From: Planctomycetota bacterium
GTDB taxonomy: Bacteria > Planctomycetota > Phycisphaerae > SM23-33
Direction of reading: 5' to 3'
Assembly (NCBI GenBank): GCA_012729725.1
Contig: JAAYCO010000111.1
Span: 1-55,318 of the forward strand
DNA length: 55,318 nt
In this document: positions 8,065 to 16,388 of the stretch, piece by piece
How the letters are laid out: each line of letters begins with the position of its first letter
How positions within the stretch are numbered: position 1 is the first letter of the stretch
Program-made: the position numbers and the translations under genes
The notes under the pieces: generated by a model
What the model was told of the DNA's origin: nothing
Database searches by the model: none
Seen by the model: only the letters and a program-made list of their open reading frames with translations

Positions 8065-9570
8065 TTGGCATCCATTGTTCAGAATTTCGGCGAGGTGTGG
8101 CAGCACCTGAGCGTTACCCGCAAGGTAATGCTTCTGGGGTTGCTGCTGGCATGCGTGGGTGCTGCAGTCATGGTGGCAAACTGGGCTCGCAAGCCAAAGA
8201 TGGGCCTTCTATACAGCCAGTTGGATCCATCCGAGGCCGCCAAGATAGTCGAGAAGATCTCCGAAAGCGGCACTCCATATGAACTCGCCGACGGCGGCAC
8301 GACGATTCGCGTGCCGCAGGGTTCTCAGGCAAAACTCAGGCTGACGCTGGCGTCGCAGGGACTGCCTTCCGATTCCCAGGGGGGCTACAAAATCCTTGAC
8401 GAGGAGAAGATCGGCGCAAGCCCGTTCGCCCAGCAGATCAACTACACCAGGGCCATCGAGGGCGAACTGGCGAAAAGCATTCAGCTTATTCAAGGCGTCT
8501 CACGGGCCCGCCTGCACATAGTAAGGCCCGAGAAGACGGTCTTTGCAAGAAACGAACAACAGGCTTCGGCAACCGTAATGCTTCAACTGAAGGGCGGCTG
8601 GCGGTTTTCACCCTCAAGCGTTGCAGCGGTCACGCACATGGTGGCCGGCGCGGTTCCGGGACTTACCAGCGACAAGGTGGTCGTGATCGATTCGGGCGGC
8701 AATCTGCTTGCGGGCGACGACGCCAACGGCGAATTCGCCCGAGGCGCGACAACCTTCCTGGATTACAAGAGCCGCGTCGAGCAATACCTTAGCAACAAGG
8801 CCGAGCAAATGCTGACAGCGGTGCTCGGACCCAATCGTGCTTCAGTGCAGGTTTCAGTAGTGCTTGAGACTTCGAGCACAAACCAGACCCGCGAGACCTA
8901 CAGTCCAGACGGCAGAGTGGCCAGCAAAGAAAAGGAAACGACTTCGACAATGACTCCACCCGCGGCGGGCGAAGGCCAGGCTGCTGGTGGCGGCAGCAAG
9001 CAAACCACCGCCGAGAACTCCTACCTGGTCAGCAAGACGGTTGAGCAGCGAGTCGATCTGGCGGGAACCATCAAAAGCATTAGCGTCGCGGCCTTCGTGG
9101 ATCTTGGCTCCGGCGAGGAAGGCAAGACCACCATCACGCAGAAGGACGCCGAGGAAATCATCCGCAACGCCGTCGGCATGAGCGCTAACGACGCCCCGCC
9201 CAAGGTGGTGCAGACGACATTCCATCAGCCAGAGGCGCAGGAACTTGTACAGGCTGACCAAGGCATGTTCAACAAGGACTTCATACTTGAGATAGCGAAG
9301 CGTTCTTCGCTTGGCATTCTGGTGCTGGGCGTGCTTGTCATGCTCAAGCTGTTTGGTTCATCCAAGAGCAAGACGCAGACGCCAGCGCTGACTGGGGCGG
9401 CTCAAGGTGCCTTGGGCGGCCAGACCACCGGCGGCGACCACCTGTTGCCGGGCGCAGAGGCGGATGCTGACGTTGTTCGAGCGAGGATAACCCGCGCTCT
9501 TCAGGATAATCCCGAGGAAGTAAAGCGGTTGTTCCTTAATTGGGTTCAGTCGGAGAAGGGAGAGGTTTAA
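8065..9570 (+). CDS. fliF: Flagellar MS-ring protein FliF
   Basis: A 501-residue inner-membrane protein starting at TTG 8065, which is well placed after AGAGGAC; no ATG fits as well. There are two transmembrane segments, ~23-43 (VMLLGLLLACVGAAVMVANW) and ~413-430 (SLGILVLGVLVMLKLF). Between them lie the YscJ/FliF ring-building domains, with the motif GLPSDSQGGYKILDEEKIGA. The cytoplasmic tail ends DNPEEVKRLFLNWVQSEKGE, the FliG-binding motif. The protein is slightly short because the C-terminal linker is reduced. The stop codon abuts the GTG of fliG. Confidence 0.95.
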   Translation: MASIVQNFGEVWQHLSVTRKVMLLGLLLACVGAAVMVANWARKPKMGLLYSQLDPSEAAKIVEKISESGTPYELADGGTTIRVPQGSQAKLRLTLASQGLPSDSQGGYKILDEEKIGASPFAQQINYTRAIEGELAKSIQLIQGVSRARLHIVRPEKTVFARNEQQASATVMLQLKGGWRFSPSSVAAVTHMVAGAVPGLTSDKVVVIDSGGNLLAGDDANGEFARGATTFLDYKSRVEQYLSNKAEQMLTAVLGPNRASVQVSVVLETSSTNQTRETYSPDGRVASKEKETTSTMTPPAAGEGQAAGGGSKQTTAENSYLVSKTVEQRVDLAGTIKSISVAAFVDLGSGEEGKTTITQKDAEEIIRNAVGMSANDAPPKVVQTTFHQPEAQELVQADQGMFNKDFILEIAKRSSLGILVLGVLVMLKLFGSSKSKTQTPALTGAAQGALGGQTTGGDHLLPGAEADADVVRARITRALQDNPEEVKRLFLNWVQSEKGEV

Positions 9571-10554
9571 GTGTCTTCGCCGGCGATAAACAAGGCCGCA
9601 ATGCTGCTGATAAGCCTCGACCCTTCCAGCGCAGCCGAGCTGCTCAAGGGCGCCACCCCGGAGTTCATCACTGACGTCGTGGCGGAAATGGCGTATCTGA
9701 AAGCTTCCAGCGACAGCACTCAGCAGAGCCTCGCGCCGGCAATGGAGTTCTTCAAACTTCTGCGGGAACGAAACAAGAACCAGGGCCAGGGTTTCTGGCA
9801 GCAGCTTCTCGAAGGGGCGATGGGCAAAGAAAAGGCCCGAGAGGCGCTCGACAAGCTTCAGGACATGGTCGAGATGAAGGATCCGTTCATCGCCATCCGC
9901 TCCGCTGACGTGCCGTCGCTGATATCGGCGATGGAGGGCGAAGGTTCCCAGGTGGTGGCCATGGTGCTTGCGGAACTGCCTGCCAAAAAGAGTGCTGAAC
10001 TCCTGTCGAAACTGCCCGACGCCGTGAGAATCGAAGCCGTTCAAGGCATGGCTCAGGGCGCTGAAACGTCTATCGAAGTGAGGCGGCGCGTTGCGAATCT
10101 GGTGCTTGGGCGTCTGAAGTCGCCACAGTTGCAGGCGAAGGGAAAGAAGGACGCTCATATACGAAAAGTGGCCGTTCTGCTCCGCACGCTCGGAAACGAT
10201 ATGCGCAACAGCCTGCTCAAAGCCATAGGCGAGGCCGACAAGAATTCGGCAGACCAGATATCCCGCATGATGGTTACGTGGGAGGATATCACGATGATCT
10301 CCGACCGGTCGCTTCAGGAGGGCTTGCGCGGCATCGACTCCAAACGCCTGGCGCTGGCGCTTATCGGCGCGGAACCTCAGATCGCCGACAAGGTGCGCAA
10401 GAACCTTTCCGAACGAGCAAGCGCGATGCTGGATGAAGAAGCGCAGCTTTTGTCTAGCCCCAAACCCGCGGAGATAGAAGAGGCCCGAGATGCATTCCTC
10501 AACGACCTGCGGGAACTGAACGCCAACAACCTGCTGACTTTCTCCGAGGACTAG
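9571..10554 (+). CDS. fliG: Flagellar motor switch protein FliG
   Basis: A 327-residue switch protein starting at GTG directly after the fliF stop. The three armadillo-like domains can be followed: N-terminal KAAMLLISLDPSSAAELLKG (FliF-binding), a middle segment with VAMVLAELPAKKSAELLSKL, and a C-terminal torque helix region (ISRMMVTWEDITMISDRSLQ) containing charged residues facing MotA. Its middle motif is close to the family EHPQ region but altered. It builds the rotor side of the torque interface with FliM and FliN, encoded at the operon end. Confidence 0.94.
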   Translation: MSSPAINKAAMLLISLDPSSAAELLKGATPEFITDVVAEMAYLKASSDSTQQSLAPAMEFFKLLRERNKNQGQGFWQQLLEGAMGKEKAREALDKLQDMVEMKDPFIAIRSADVPSLISAMEGEGSQVVAMVLAELPAKKSAELLSKLPDAVRIEAVQGMAQGAETSIEVRRRVANLVLGRLKSPQLQAKGKKDAHIRKVAVLLRTLGNDMRNSLLKAIGEADKNSADQISRMMVTWEDITMISDRSLQEGLRGIDSKRLALALIGAEPQIADKVRKNLSERASAMLDEEAQLLSSPKPAEIEEARDAFLNDLRELNANNLLTFSED

Positions 10555-11115
10555 ATGACAGCCCTGATGATCAAGATGCCGGGCAGGGTGGTTTCGGTCA
10601 ACTTGGTGGATCCAAGTCAGGCGAAAGCCGAGTCGGCGCCGGCGATGGACGAAGCAGAAATCAAGCGCCGCGTCGAGCAGATGCTCGCCGAGCCTCGTAA
10701 GGAGCTCGAATCGGCCATTGCTTCAATGCGCGAAGCGGCCACCCAATTGAGGGAGCTGACTTCACAACTGTCGGGACAGATCGAAAGCCAGGTGCTCGAT
10801 CTGGCCATCGGCATCGCTCAGAAAGTGCTGATGCACAACATAGACAAGGGACAATATCAGATCGACACGATCATCCGGCAAGCTCTGGACCGCCTGAACA
10901 CTCGCCAGTGCGTCACCGTAAGGCTTAACCCGCGCGACATCGGGAACTGCAAGCTCGCTTCCGACCAGCCCGAGGGCGCGGGTTCGCTGAGTTTTGTTGC
11001 AGACGCAAATATGCAGCCGGGCGGCTGTTTTGTCGAGTGCCCGGAAGGTTTCATAGATTTTCAGGTTCAGTCGCAACTTGAGGCTGTGGCGGCCTCGCTG
11101 AGGGAATCAACATGA
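10555..11115 (+). CDS. fliH: Flagellar export regulator FliH
   Basis: A 186-residue protein immediately after fliG, overlapping fliI by four bases. The N-terminal half is a Glu/Ala-rich coiled coil; the C-terminal half (~85-180) has the FliH/YscL pattern VLDLAIGIAQKVLMHNI and VTVRLNPRDIGNCKL, then LSFVADANMQPGGCFVE. FliH forms the stator stalk of the flagellar ATPase and tethers FliI to the export gate, similar to the peripheral stalk of V/F ATPases. Confidence 0.9.
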   Translation: MTALMIKMPGRVVSVNLVDPSQAKAESAPAMDEAEIKRRVEQMLAEPRKELESAIASMREAATQLRELTSQLSGQIESQVLDLAIGIAQKVLMHNIDKGQYQIDTIIRQALDRLNTRQCVTVRLNPRDIGNCKLASDQPEGAGSLSFVADANMQPGGCFVECPEGFIDFQVQSQLEAVAASLREST

Positions 11116-12491
11116 CCCTGCTGAACCTGAACCGGTTTCACCGCAAGCTGGAGCAGACGGATGTTCTGCGCTGCCGCGGCGTTGTTGTGCGCGTCGCCGG
11201 CATGACCGTCGAGTCGAAAGGCCCGCCTGTCGGCATCGGCGGGCTGGTCGACATTCATCTTGGCGACGGCAAGAAGGTTCCGGCGGAGGTTGTCGGCTTT
11301 CATGGCGAAAACCGGATACTGCTGCCGTTGGAAAACCTCGATGGCGTGGCGCCAAACGACATCGTGACGGCGAATTCATCAGACCGGACGCTAATGCTGG
11401 ACAACCGCATTCTTGGTCGCGTGATAGACGGGCTGGGCAGGCCGCTCGATGGTCTCGGACCCGTTGAAGGCTCGCAGGCGGTGCCGCTTGACAACATTGC
11501 TCCGCCTCCGCTGAGCCGGCCCAGCATTAGCGAGCCGCTGGCCTTTGGGATTCGAGCGTTTGACGGTCTGCTGACCTGCGGAAAGGGACAAAGAGTTGGC
11601 ATCTTCGCCGGCAGCGGCGTAGGCAAGAGCACCTTGCTGGGCGAGATCGCGCGCGTCAGCGACGCCGATGTCAATGTGCTGGCCCTTGTGGGCGAGCGAG
11701 GTAGGGAAGTAAGGGCTTTCATTGAAGAGTCCCTGGGCCCGCAAGGTCTTGCCAAAAGCGTCGTCGCAGTCGCCACAAGCGACACCAGTCCCATTCAGCG
11801 AGTGAAGGTCGCATTCACGGCTACGGCTATTGCCGAATTCTTCCGAGACCAGGGCAAGAATGTGCTGTTCATGATGGACAGCCTGACGAGATTCGCCCAG
11901 GCGCAACGCGAGATCGGCCTGGCCGCCGGCGAACCGCCGACAACCAAAGGCTATTGCCCCAGCGTCTTTTCGCTTCTGCCTAAGCTGACCGAACGCCTTG
12001 GCAGAAATGAGAAAGGCTCTATCACCGGCATATACACCATACTTGTTGAAGGCGACGACATGAATGATCCGGTCGCCGACAGCGTTCGTTCGCTGCTTGA
12101 CGGCCACATTGTCCTTTCCCGCAAACTGGCCGAAATGGGTCATTACCCGGCGGTGGATATCCTCGCCAGTGTCAGCAGGCTGATGACTTCAATAGCGGAT
12201 AAGGAACACATTCAGGCGGCCCAAAGGTTCAGGGCGATCTACGCCACGTACCGTGCAGCCGAAGACCTCATCAACATCGGCGCCCTGGCGGCCGGCAGCA
12301 ACAAACGAATAGACAAGGCAATCTCGCTCATCGACAAGGTGAACGATTTCCTCATACAACCCACGGGTGAGGGAACAACGTTCGAAAAGACGGTCCAGAG
12401 ATTGTCCGAGATCACGCGCGATTGGGACTTCCAGGCCGGCAGCGATGAGACGCCTGGCGACAACAAGCGTCCAGCGGCAAAGAAGAAGTAG
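11112..12491 (+). CDS. fliI: Flagellum-specific export ATPase FliI
   Basis: A 459-residue F1-beta-like ATPase of the type III secretion family. Walker A is AGSGVGKST (~166-174), Walker B is LFMMDSLTRFAQAQREIGLA, and the family motif GEPPTTKGYCPSVFSLLPKL is intact, as is the C-terminal segment PAVDILASVSRLM. The start overlaps the fliH stop, indicating translational coupling. It energises substrate unloading at the flagellar export gate with FliH and FliJ on either side in the operon. Confidence 0.96.
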   Translation: MTLLNLNRFHRKLEQTDVLRCRGVVVRVAGMTVESKGPPVGIGGLVDIHLGDGKKVPAEVVGFHGENRILLPLENLDGVAPNDIVTANSSDRTLMLDNRILGRVIDGLGRPLDGLGPVEGSQAVPLDNIAPPPLSRPSISEPLAFGIRAFDGLLTCGKGQRVGIFAGSGVGKSTLLGEIARVSDADVNVLALVGERGREVRAFIEESLGPQGLAKSVVAVATSDTSPIQRVKVAFTATAIAEFFRDQGKNVLFMMDSLTRFAQAQREIGLAAGEPPTTKGYCPSVFSLLPKLTERLGRNEKGSITGIYTILVEGDDMNDPVADSVRSLLDGHIVLSRKLAEMGHYPAVDILASVSRLMTSIADKEHIQAAQRFRAIYATYRAAEDLINIGALAAGSNKRIDKAISLIDKVNDFLIQPTGEGTTFEKTVQRLSEITRDWDFQAGSDETPGDNKRPAAKKK

Positions 12492-12498
12492 ATGAAGA

Positions 12499-12951
12499 AT
12501 GAAGCGTTTCAGATGGTCATTGCAGCGGCTGATGGACGTCACCGAGCAACGAGAAAAGGTGCTTCGGATGCAGGTTCTCGCCGCATGGCGGAAATCGAGC
12601 CTTATACGCCGCAGGATCATGATGCACAGGCAATCTATCAGCAGAACTCTCAGCGAGCTTGCGAGCCTGGACTTGGCCACAAGGCTGCTGCGTCAGCAGG
12701 TGTTCATGAACGCGGCTCCCGCACACCAACAGGTTATTGAGGCGCTTGAGAAGCAGCTCGAGGAAGCGCAGGCGCAGCGCCAGGAGCTTACTGAAAAGTT
12801 GATGCAGGTGCGTTCACGCATCAAGACGCTTGAGCGTCTGCGAGAAGAGGCTAGAAGCGAACACCTTCGCCAGGAACTCGCGGTTGAGCAGAAGCAGTTT
12901 GACGAAAACGCGCACATAACCTTTGTGCGATTATCCGCGTCCAGATCATGA
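12499..12951 (+). CDS. fliJ: Flagellar export chaperone FliJ
   Basis: A 150-residue, almost wholly helical, Arg/Gln/Glu-rich coiled coil starting MKRFRWSLQRLMDVTEQREK, the typical FliJ opening. The position directly after fliI is the usual one. FliJ is the central stalk of the FliI ring and escorts export chaperones. The identification relies on the N-terminal motif, length, coiled-coil nature and context, because the family is poorly conserved. Confidence 0.85.
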   Translation: MKRFRWSLQRLMDVTEQREKVLRMQVLAAWRKSSLIRRRIMMHRQSISRTLSELASLDLATRLLRQQVFMNAAPAHQQVIEALEKQLEEAQAQRQELTEKLMQVRSRIKTLERLREEARSEHLRQELAVEQKQFDENAHITFVRLSASRS

Positions 12952-12967
12952 CGGGCAGGAGAAGAAT

Positions 12968-13612
12968 ATGAATAAGAAGGTTTTGTTAATAGTCGGAATA
13001 TTGGCGGTGGTGAGCTTCGCCGTCTCTTTGATCCTCGGCATGATGCTGACCGAACCGCCGCCGCCTCCGGAGGTGGTTCAGGAAGAAGCCCCACAGGCGC
13101 CGCTGGGAGTATCGGCAGGACTGGCCGGCACAACAGCGAAACTGACGCCGCGTGAAAAGCAGCTTGAAGAGCTGATCCGCGACCTTCAGAACCGCATCAC
13201 GGACTACACGCTCAAGTCCAGCGGTCTCGATCAGGAACGCAAACGCCTTGAGATGGCCCAACAGCAGCTTAACAAGCAGGCCCAGGATCTTGAGAGCCTC
13301 CGCATCGAGATACTTACTCCCCTGGCTGCACTCAGGGACGAACAGGCCAGGCTAGACCAGAGCCGCCTGAAGATTCAGCAGGAGGAGCGGGTCAACATCC
13401 GTCGGGCGGCGGCTATTTATGAAAAAATGGATGCCGAATCAGGCAGCAGGATCCTGGCCGGCATGGCGGCAGGAACGCAACTGGATGATGCCGTGAAGAT
13501 ACTCTACTACATGAGCGAGAAGAGCGCCGCCCGCATCTTCACCGAGATGACGGATAAGGAACTTGCCGGACGATTGACGTTGCGGCTCAAACAAATACGC
13601 GAGGAGGGCTGA
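12968..13612 (+). CDS. MotE-like flagellar protein (MgtE N-domain fold)
   Basis: A 214-residue membrane-anchored protein with AGGAG well placed before ATG 12968. Residues ~4-25 form one transmembrane segment, followed by Pro/Glu-rich linker, a coiled coil (~60-145), and a C-terminal segment (~150-210: AAIYEKMDAESGSRILAGMA ... ILYYMSEKSAARIFTEMTD). The last part is the magnesium-transporter MgtE N-domain-like helical repeat found in MotE and in the YlxF-type protein next to FliJ in Bacillus. In those systems it is linked to stator assembly. Position between fliJ and motA agrees with that role here. Confidence 0.75.
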   Translation: MNKKVLLIVGILAVVSFAVSLILGMMLTEPPPPPEVVQEEAPQAPLGVSAGLAGTTAKLTPREKQLEELIRDLQNRITDYTLKSSGLDQERKRLEMAQQQLNKQAQDLESLRIEILTPLAALRDEQARLDQSRLKIQQEERVNIRRAAAIYEKMDAESGSRILAGMAAGTQLDDAVKILYYMSEKSAARIFTEMTDKELAGRLTLRLKQIREEG

Positions 13613-13618
13613 GGTTCC

Positions 13619-14389
13619 GTGGATATTGCGACTATCGTCGGCCTGCTGTTCGGCTTGTTCTGCATCATATGGTCCATCATGCAGAGCGAGGGCGGTCAGG
13701 TCTTTATCAACATCCCGTCGATGTTCATTACCGTCGGCGGGATGATCGCCTCGACGTTCATCCACTTCAGCATGAAGCAGGTGCTCAGTCTCCTGAGCAT
13801 CATGAAGAAGACGCTTATTTACAAGGCCTCAACAGAACTGGAAACGATCCAGAAGATGGTCAATTACACGGCCATCAACCGTAGAGACGGAGCCCTGGCG
13901 CTGGAAAAGCAGCTCCAGTCGGCCGGGGATTCATTTCTTGTAATGGCCCTGAGGATGGTTATTGACGGTCAGAAGCCTGATGCAATGGAAGACCAGTTAA
14001 GTTTGGAAATCCAATCGCTTCAGGAACGCCATGGAAACGGCAAGAAGATGCTCGAATTCATGGGCAACGCCGCCCCGGCGTGGGGCATGATCGGCACGCT
14101 GATCGGCCTTATTCAGATGCTTCAGTCGCTGGACGATCCATCCCAGATCGGCGGCGGCATGGCCACTGCCCTTATTACGACTTTCTACGGATCCTTCCTG
14201 GCGAACCTGATATTTCTGCCCTTGGCGGGCAAACTGGGAATCAGGTCCAAGAAGGAAACCGTCTTGCGGCAGATGATCGCCGAAGGCGCACTGGCTCTTG
14301 CCAGAGGCGACAGTCCGACGGCGGTAAGGGAGAGAATGCAGACATTCGTGTCGGCGTCGCATAGAGAGGAACTAAAACCCAAGATCTGA
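13619..14389 (+). CDS. motA: Flagellar stator protein MotA
   Basis: A 256-residue inner-membrane protein starting at GTG 13619. It has four transmembrane segments: IVGLLFGLFCIIWSIM, MFITVGGMIASTFIHF, AWGMIGTLIGLIQMLQSL and TTFYGSFLANLIFLPLAGKL. The MotA signature around the third segment, AAPAWGMIGTLIGLIQML, is clear, and a large cytoplasmic loop with charged residues lies between segments two and three. It forms the ion channel with a MotB subunit; two candidate MotB genes follow. Confidence 0.95.
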   Translation: MDIATIVGLLFGLFCIIWSIMQSEGGQVFINIPSMFITVGGMIASTFIHFSMKQVLSLLSIMKKTLIYKASTELETIQKMVNYTAINRRDGALALEKQLQSAGDSFLVMALRMVIDGQKPDAMEDQLSLEIQSLQERHGNGKKMLEFMGNAAPAWGMIGTLIGLIQMLQSLDDPSQIGGGMATALITTFYGSFLANLIFLPLAGKLGIRSKKETVLRQMIAEGALALARGDSPTAVRERMQTFVSASHREELKPKI

Positions 14390-14390
14390 T

Positions 14391-15071
14391 ATGGCACGCG
14401 CGTCGCAACAACCTCCGGCTGAAGAAAGCTCCGGCGGCCCGGGCTTATGGGTTGTCAGCTTCAACGACTGCATGACGAACATGCTGTGCTTTTTTGTGCT
14501 GCTGGTCAGCTTTTCGTCATTTGATCCCGATAGCCGCAGCCAACTCACCGGCTCGCTAAGGGCAATCACTCTTGATTCGGTGCTGCCTGACAAGCCCAGC
14601 GAGCCGTCGTTCGTTGCGCCGCCGCCTCAGAACAATGATGTGACCGAGTTTGGCGCAAACGTGAGAACCCAAACTGAAAACACTGTGACCCATCGGCCCC
14701 GGCCCAGACCATTCATATCTGACACGTCGGTTTACAGAGATCGACAGGAGATCATGATCGATTCGCACCAACTGTTTTTGGCGAGGGGAACTGCCTTGAC
14801 TGAACAGGGTAGAGATGGACTCGCGTCGCTGGCAGGTCTGCTCAAGTTCAAGCCGGCGCATGTGATTGTTTCCGAAGCCGGACTTACAGACGCGGTTGGC
14901 AGACCTGACCCGCTGCGGTCTCTTGAGCGAGCATCCGCCATAGTGGAGTTTTTGGTTGCAGGCGGCAGTGCTTCCAGGGATTACTTTGCAGTGGCGCAGG
15001 CGTCCCCCCAGGACATGCCGCCACTGCCGATGGTGCGCATCACAATCCTCAACCGGGAGATGTCCAGATGA
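14391..15071 (+). CDS. motB: MotB-like stator protein 1
   Basis: A 226-residue protein with the MotB N-terminal segment GLWVVSFNDCMTNMLCFFVL, including the ion-binding Asp of the family motif (normally FADLMT). The periplasmic part includes IMIDSHQLFLARGTALTEQG and further OmpA-like elements (RSLERASAIVEFLVAGG), but the peptidoglycan-binding motif is degenerate and the domain short. The start lies one base after the motA stop; the end overlaps the next motB-like gene. It is the more complete of the two MotB candidates. Confidence 0.88.
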   Translation: MARASQQPPAEESSGGPGLWVVSFNDCMTNMLCFFVLLVSFSSFDPDSRSQLTGSLRAITLDSVLPDKPSEPSFVAPPPQNNDVTEFGANVRTQTENTVTHRPRPRPFISDTSVYRDRQEIMIDSHQLFLARGTALTEQGRDGLASLAGLLKFKPAHVIVSEAGLTDAVGRPDPLRSLERASAIVEFLVAGGSASRDYFAVAQASPQDMPPLPMVRITILNREMSR

Positions 15072-15802
15072 ACATCCCTCCACAGGCTGAGGAAGTTCAG
15101 GAAGTGCCGATATGGGTGGTGTCTTTCGGCGACATGATCACCAACCTGCTGGCGTGTTTCGTGCTTATGCAGTCTTTGGCCTCGACGCAGGACAAAACGC
15201 TGTTCAACGCGGGCATGGGTTCATTTCGCCGCGCAGTTGCCACCTATGGCATGCCAACATGGAAAACCACCCATGGCAGAATGGAGCCGAGGCGCAATTA
15301 CAGAAAGATCAAATATCCCACGGAAGAGTCGCCCGAGCCCCTCATGCAGCCGGTCATTAACCCGCGCGACGACCAACTGCGTCAGCTTTATGATGACATG
15401 CGAAAATTGCTGAACGTTAGCGCTTCAGACAGTCGCAGACGGGTGATTGCCGTCAGGCCCATGTCAGCCAAATTCGCGCCTTCATCGGCTTCCATTGGTG
15501 GCGATCTGCAAGGGCAGCTGGCTTCTCTGGCTGCGGATCTTACACAAACGCTAGGTCCTCGGTCGATCATCTTTATAATGTCCGCCGCCCCGGAAGTGGA
15601 AAACGGGCCAAAGCAGTGGGTAGTCTCTGCAATGCGCGCAGCCGCCGCAAAAGAGACTCTCGCCGGCCTGCTTTCCAGCGAGATCAGGGCCGGATGGGAG
15701 CTTGGAGCGGCCGGCGTGGGCGCGGGTGGACGATGGTACGCTAATCTGGGCTTGGCGGACAGCAAGCCACACGTGCTTGTTGTTGTGCTTGAAGATCAGT
15801 AG
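15068..15802 (+). CDS. MotB-like stator protein 2
   Basis: A 244-residue paralogue starting inside the end of motB. The N-terminus IWVVSFGDMITNLLACFVLM keeps the membrane helix and the ion-binding Asp. The periplasmic region (~55-240) has a basic linker (RRNYRKIKYP) and an OmpA-like C-terminal part (RSIIFIMSAAPEVENGPKQW, then VVSAMRAAAAKETLAGLLSS) with weak conservation. Two MotB-like genes with one motA suggest a mixed MotB dimer, or a regulatory MotB lacking strong cell-wall binding. This is not a simple duplication, since the two proteins are strongly diverged outside the membrane helix. Confidence 0.8.
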   Translation: MNIPPQAEEVQEVPIWVVSFGDMITNLLACFVLMQSLASTQDKTLFNAGMGSFRRAVATYGMPTWKTTHGRMEPRRNYRKIKYPTEESPEPLMQPVINPRDDQLRQLYDDMRKLLNVSASDSRRRVIAVRPMSAKFAPSSASIGGDLQGQLASLAADLTQTLGPRSIIFIMSAAPEVENGPKQWVVSAMRAAAAKETLAGLLSSEIRAGWELGAAGVGAGGRWYANLGLADSKPHVLVVVLEDQ

Positions 15803-15835
15803 AACTCAGCCGGTCACACGGCATGGAGCATGAAT

Positions 15836-16372
15836 ATGGCCGAATCTGAAGAACAACTAGCTAATGAAATTGTCTCCGGCGATGGAGGCTCAACCCCCAA
15901 GGCCAAGCTTCTGGTAACGGGACTCTTGGTGCTTGGCGTCGTAGGCATTTGTGCAGCGGGAGGCTTCTTTGTAGGCAGCACCCTCAAGCAAACCGCCGCG
16001 ACATCCGCCGCCGAGCAGCCTGAAGAGACTGACAAACCACAGACAGGTCAAGCGTTTGTCTACATAGACCTGGATCCTGTCATCGCCACCTTGAACACTC
16101 CAAACCGAGAACGAACTGCGATGGCGGTCTTCACGCTTCTCGTTGAGCCTGGCGACGCAGAGACGCTGAAGGCGGCAATGGCCCAGAAGAAGCCCGAGAT
16201 AAACAGCCGCGTGCTGAGGTACCTCAGCGCGCGTACGCTCGAAGAAGTGAGCGGCGAGCTGAATATGAATCGCGTGGCTCGAGAATTGCAGGATTTGCTC
16301 AATGACATAATGTGGCCGGCACAAAGAGGATTGGTGCAGCGCGTCGAGTACAAAAACTTCAACATCCAATAG
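15836..16372 (+). CDS. fliL: Flagellar basal-body-associated protein FliL
   Basis: A 178-residue product. The ATG at 15836 is seven bases after GGAG; the ATG at 15830 is too close to it. One transmembrane segment (~23-43, LLVTGLLVLGVVGICAAGGFF) follows a short cytoplasmic tail. The periplasmic domain shows the FliL layout: FVYIDLDPVIATLNTPNRER, then VFTLLVEP, and the C-terminal helix and strand ELQDLLNDIMWPAQRGLVQR with VEYKNFNIQ. FliL supports stator function around MotAB, whose genes lie just upstream. Confidence 0.85.
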   Translation: MAESEEQLANEIVSGDGGSTPKAKLLVTGLLVLGVVGICAAGGFFVGSTLKQTAATSAAEQPEETDKPQTGQAFVYIDLDPVIATLNTPNRERTAMAVFTLLVEPGDAETLKAAMAQKKPEINSRVLRYLSARTLEEVSGELNMNRVARELQDLLNDIMWPAQRGLVQRVEYKNFNIQ

Positions 16373-16388
16373 GCTGGCGAATAGACAA

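Noticed and set aside
12923-12967. GTG-initiated extension of the MotE-like gene into fliJ
   Set aside because: ATG 12968 has a well-placed AGGAG and directly precedes the transmembrane helix; the extension has no conserved features.
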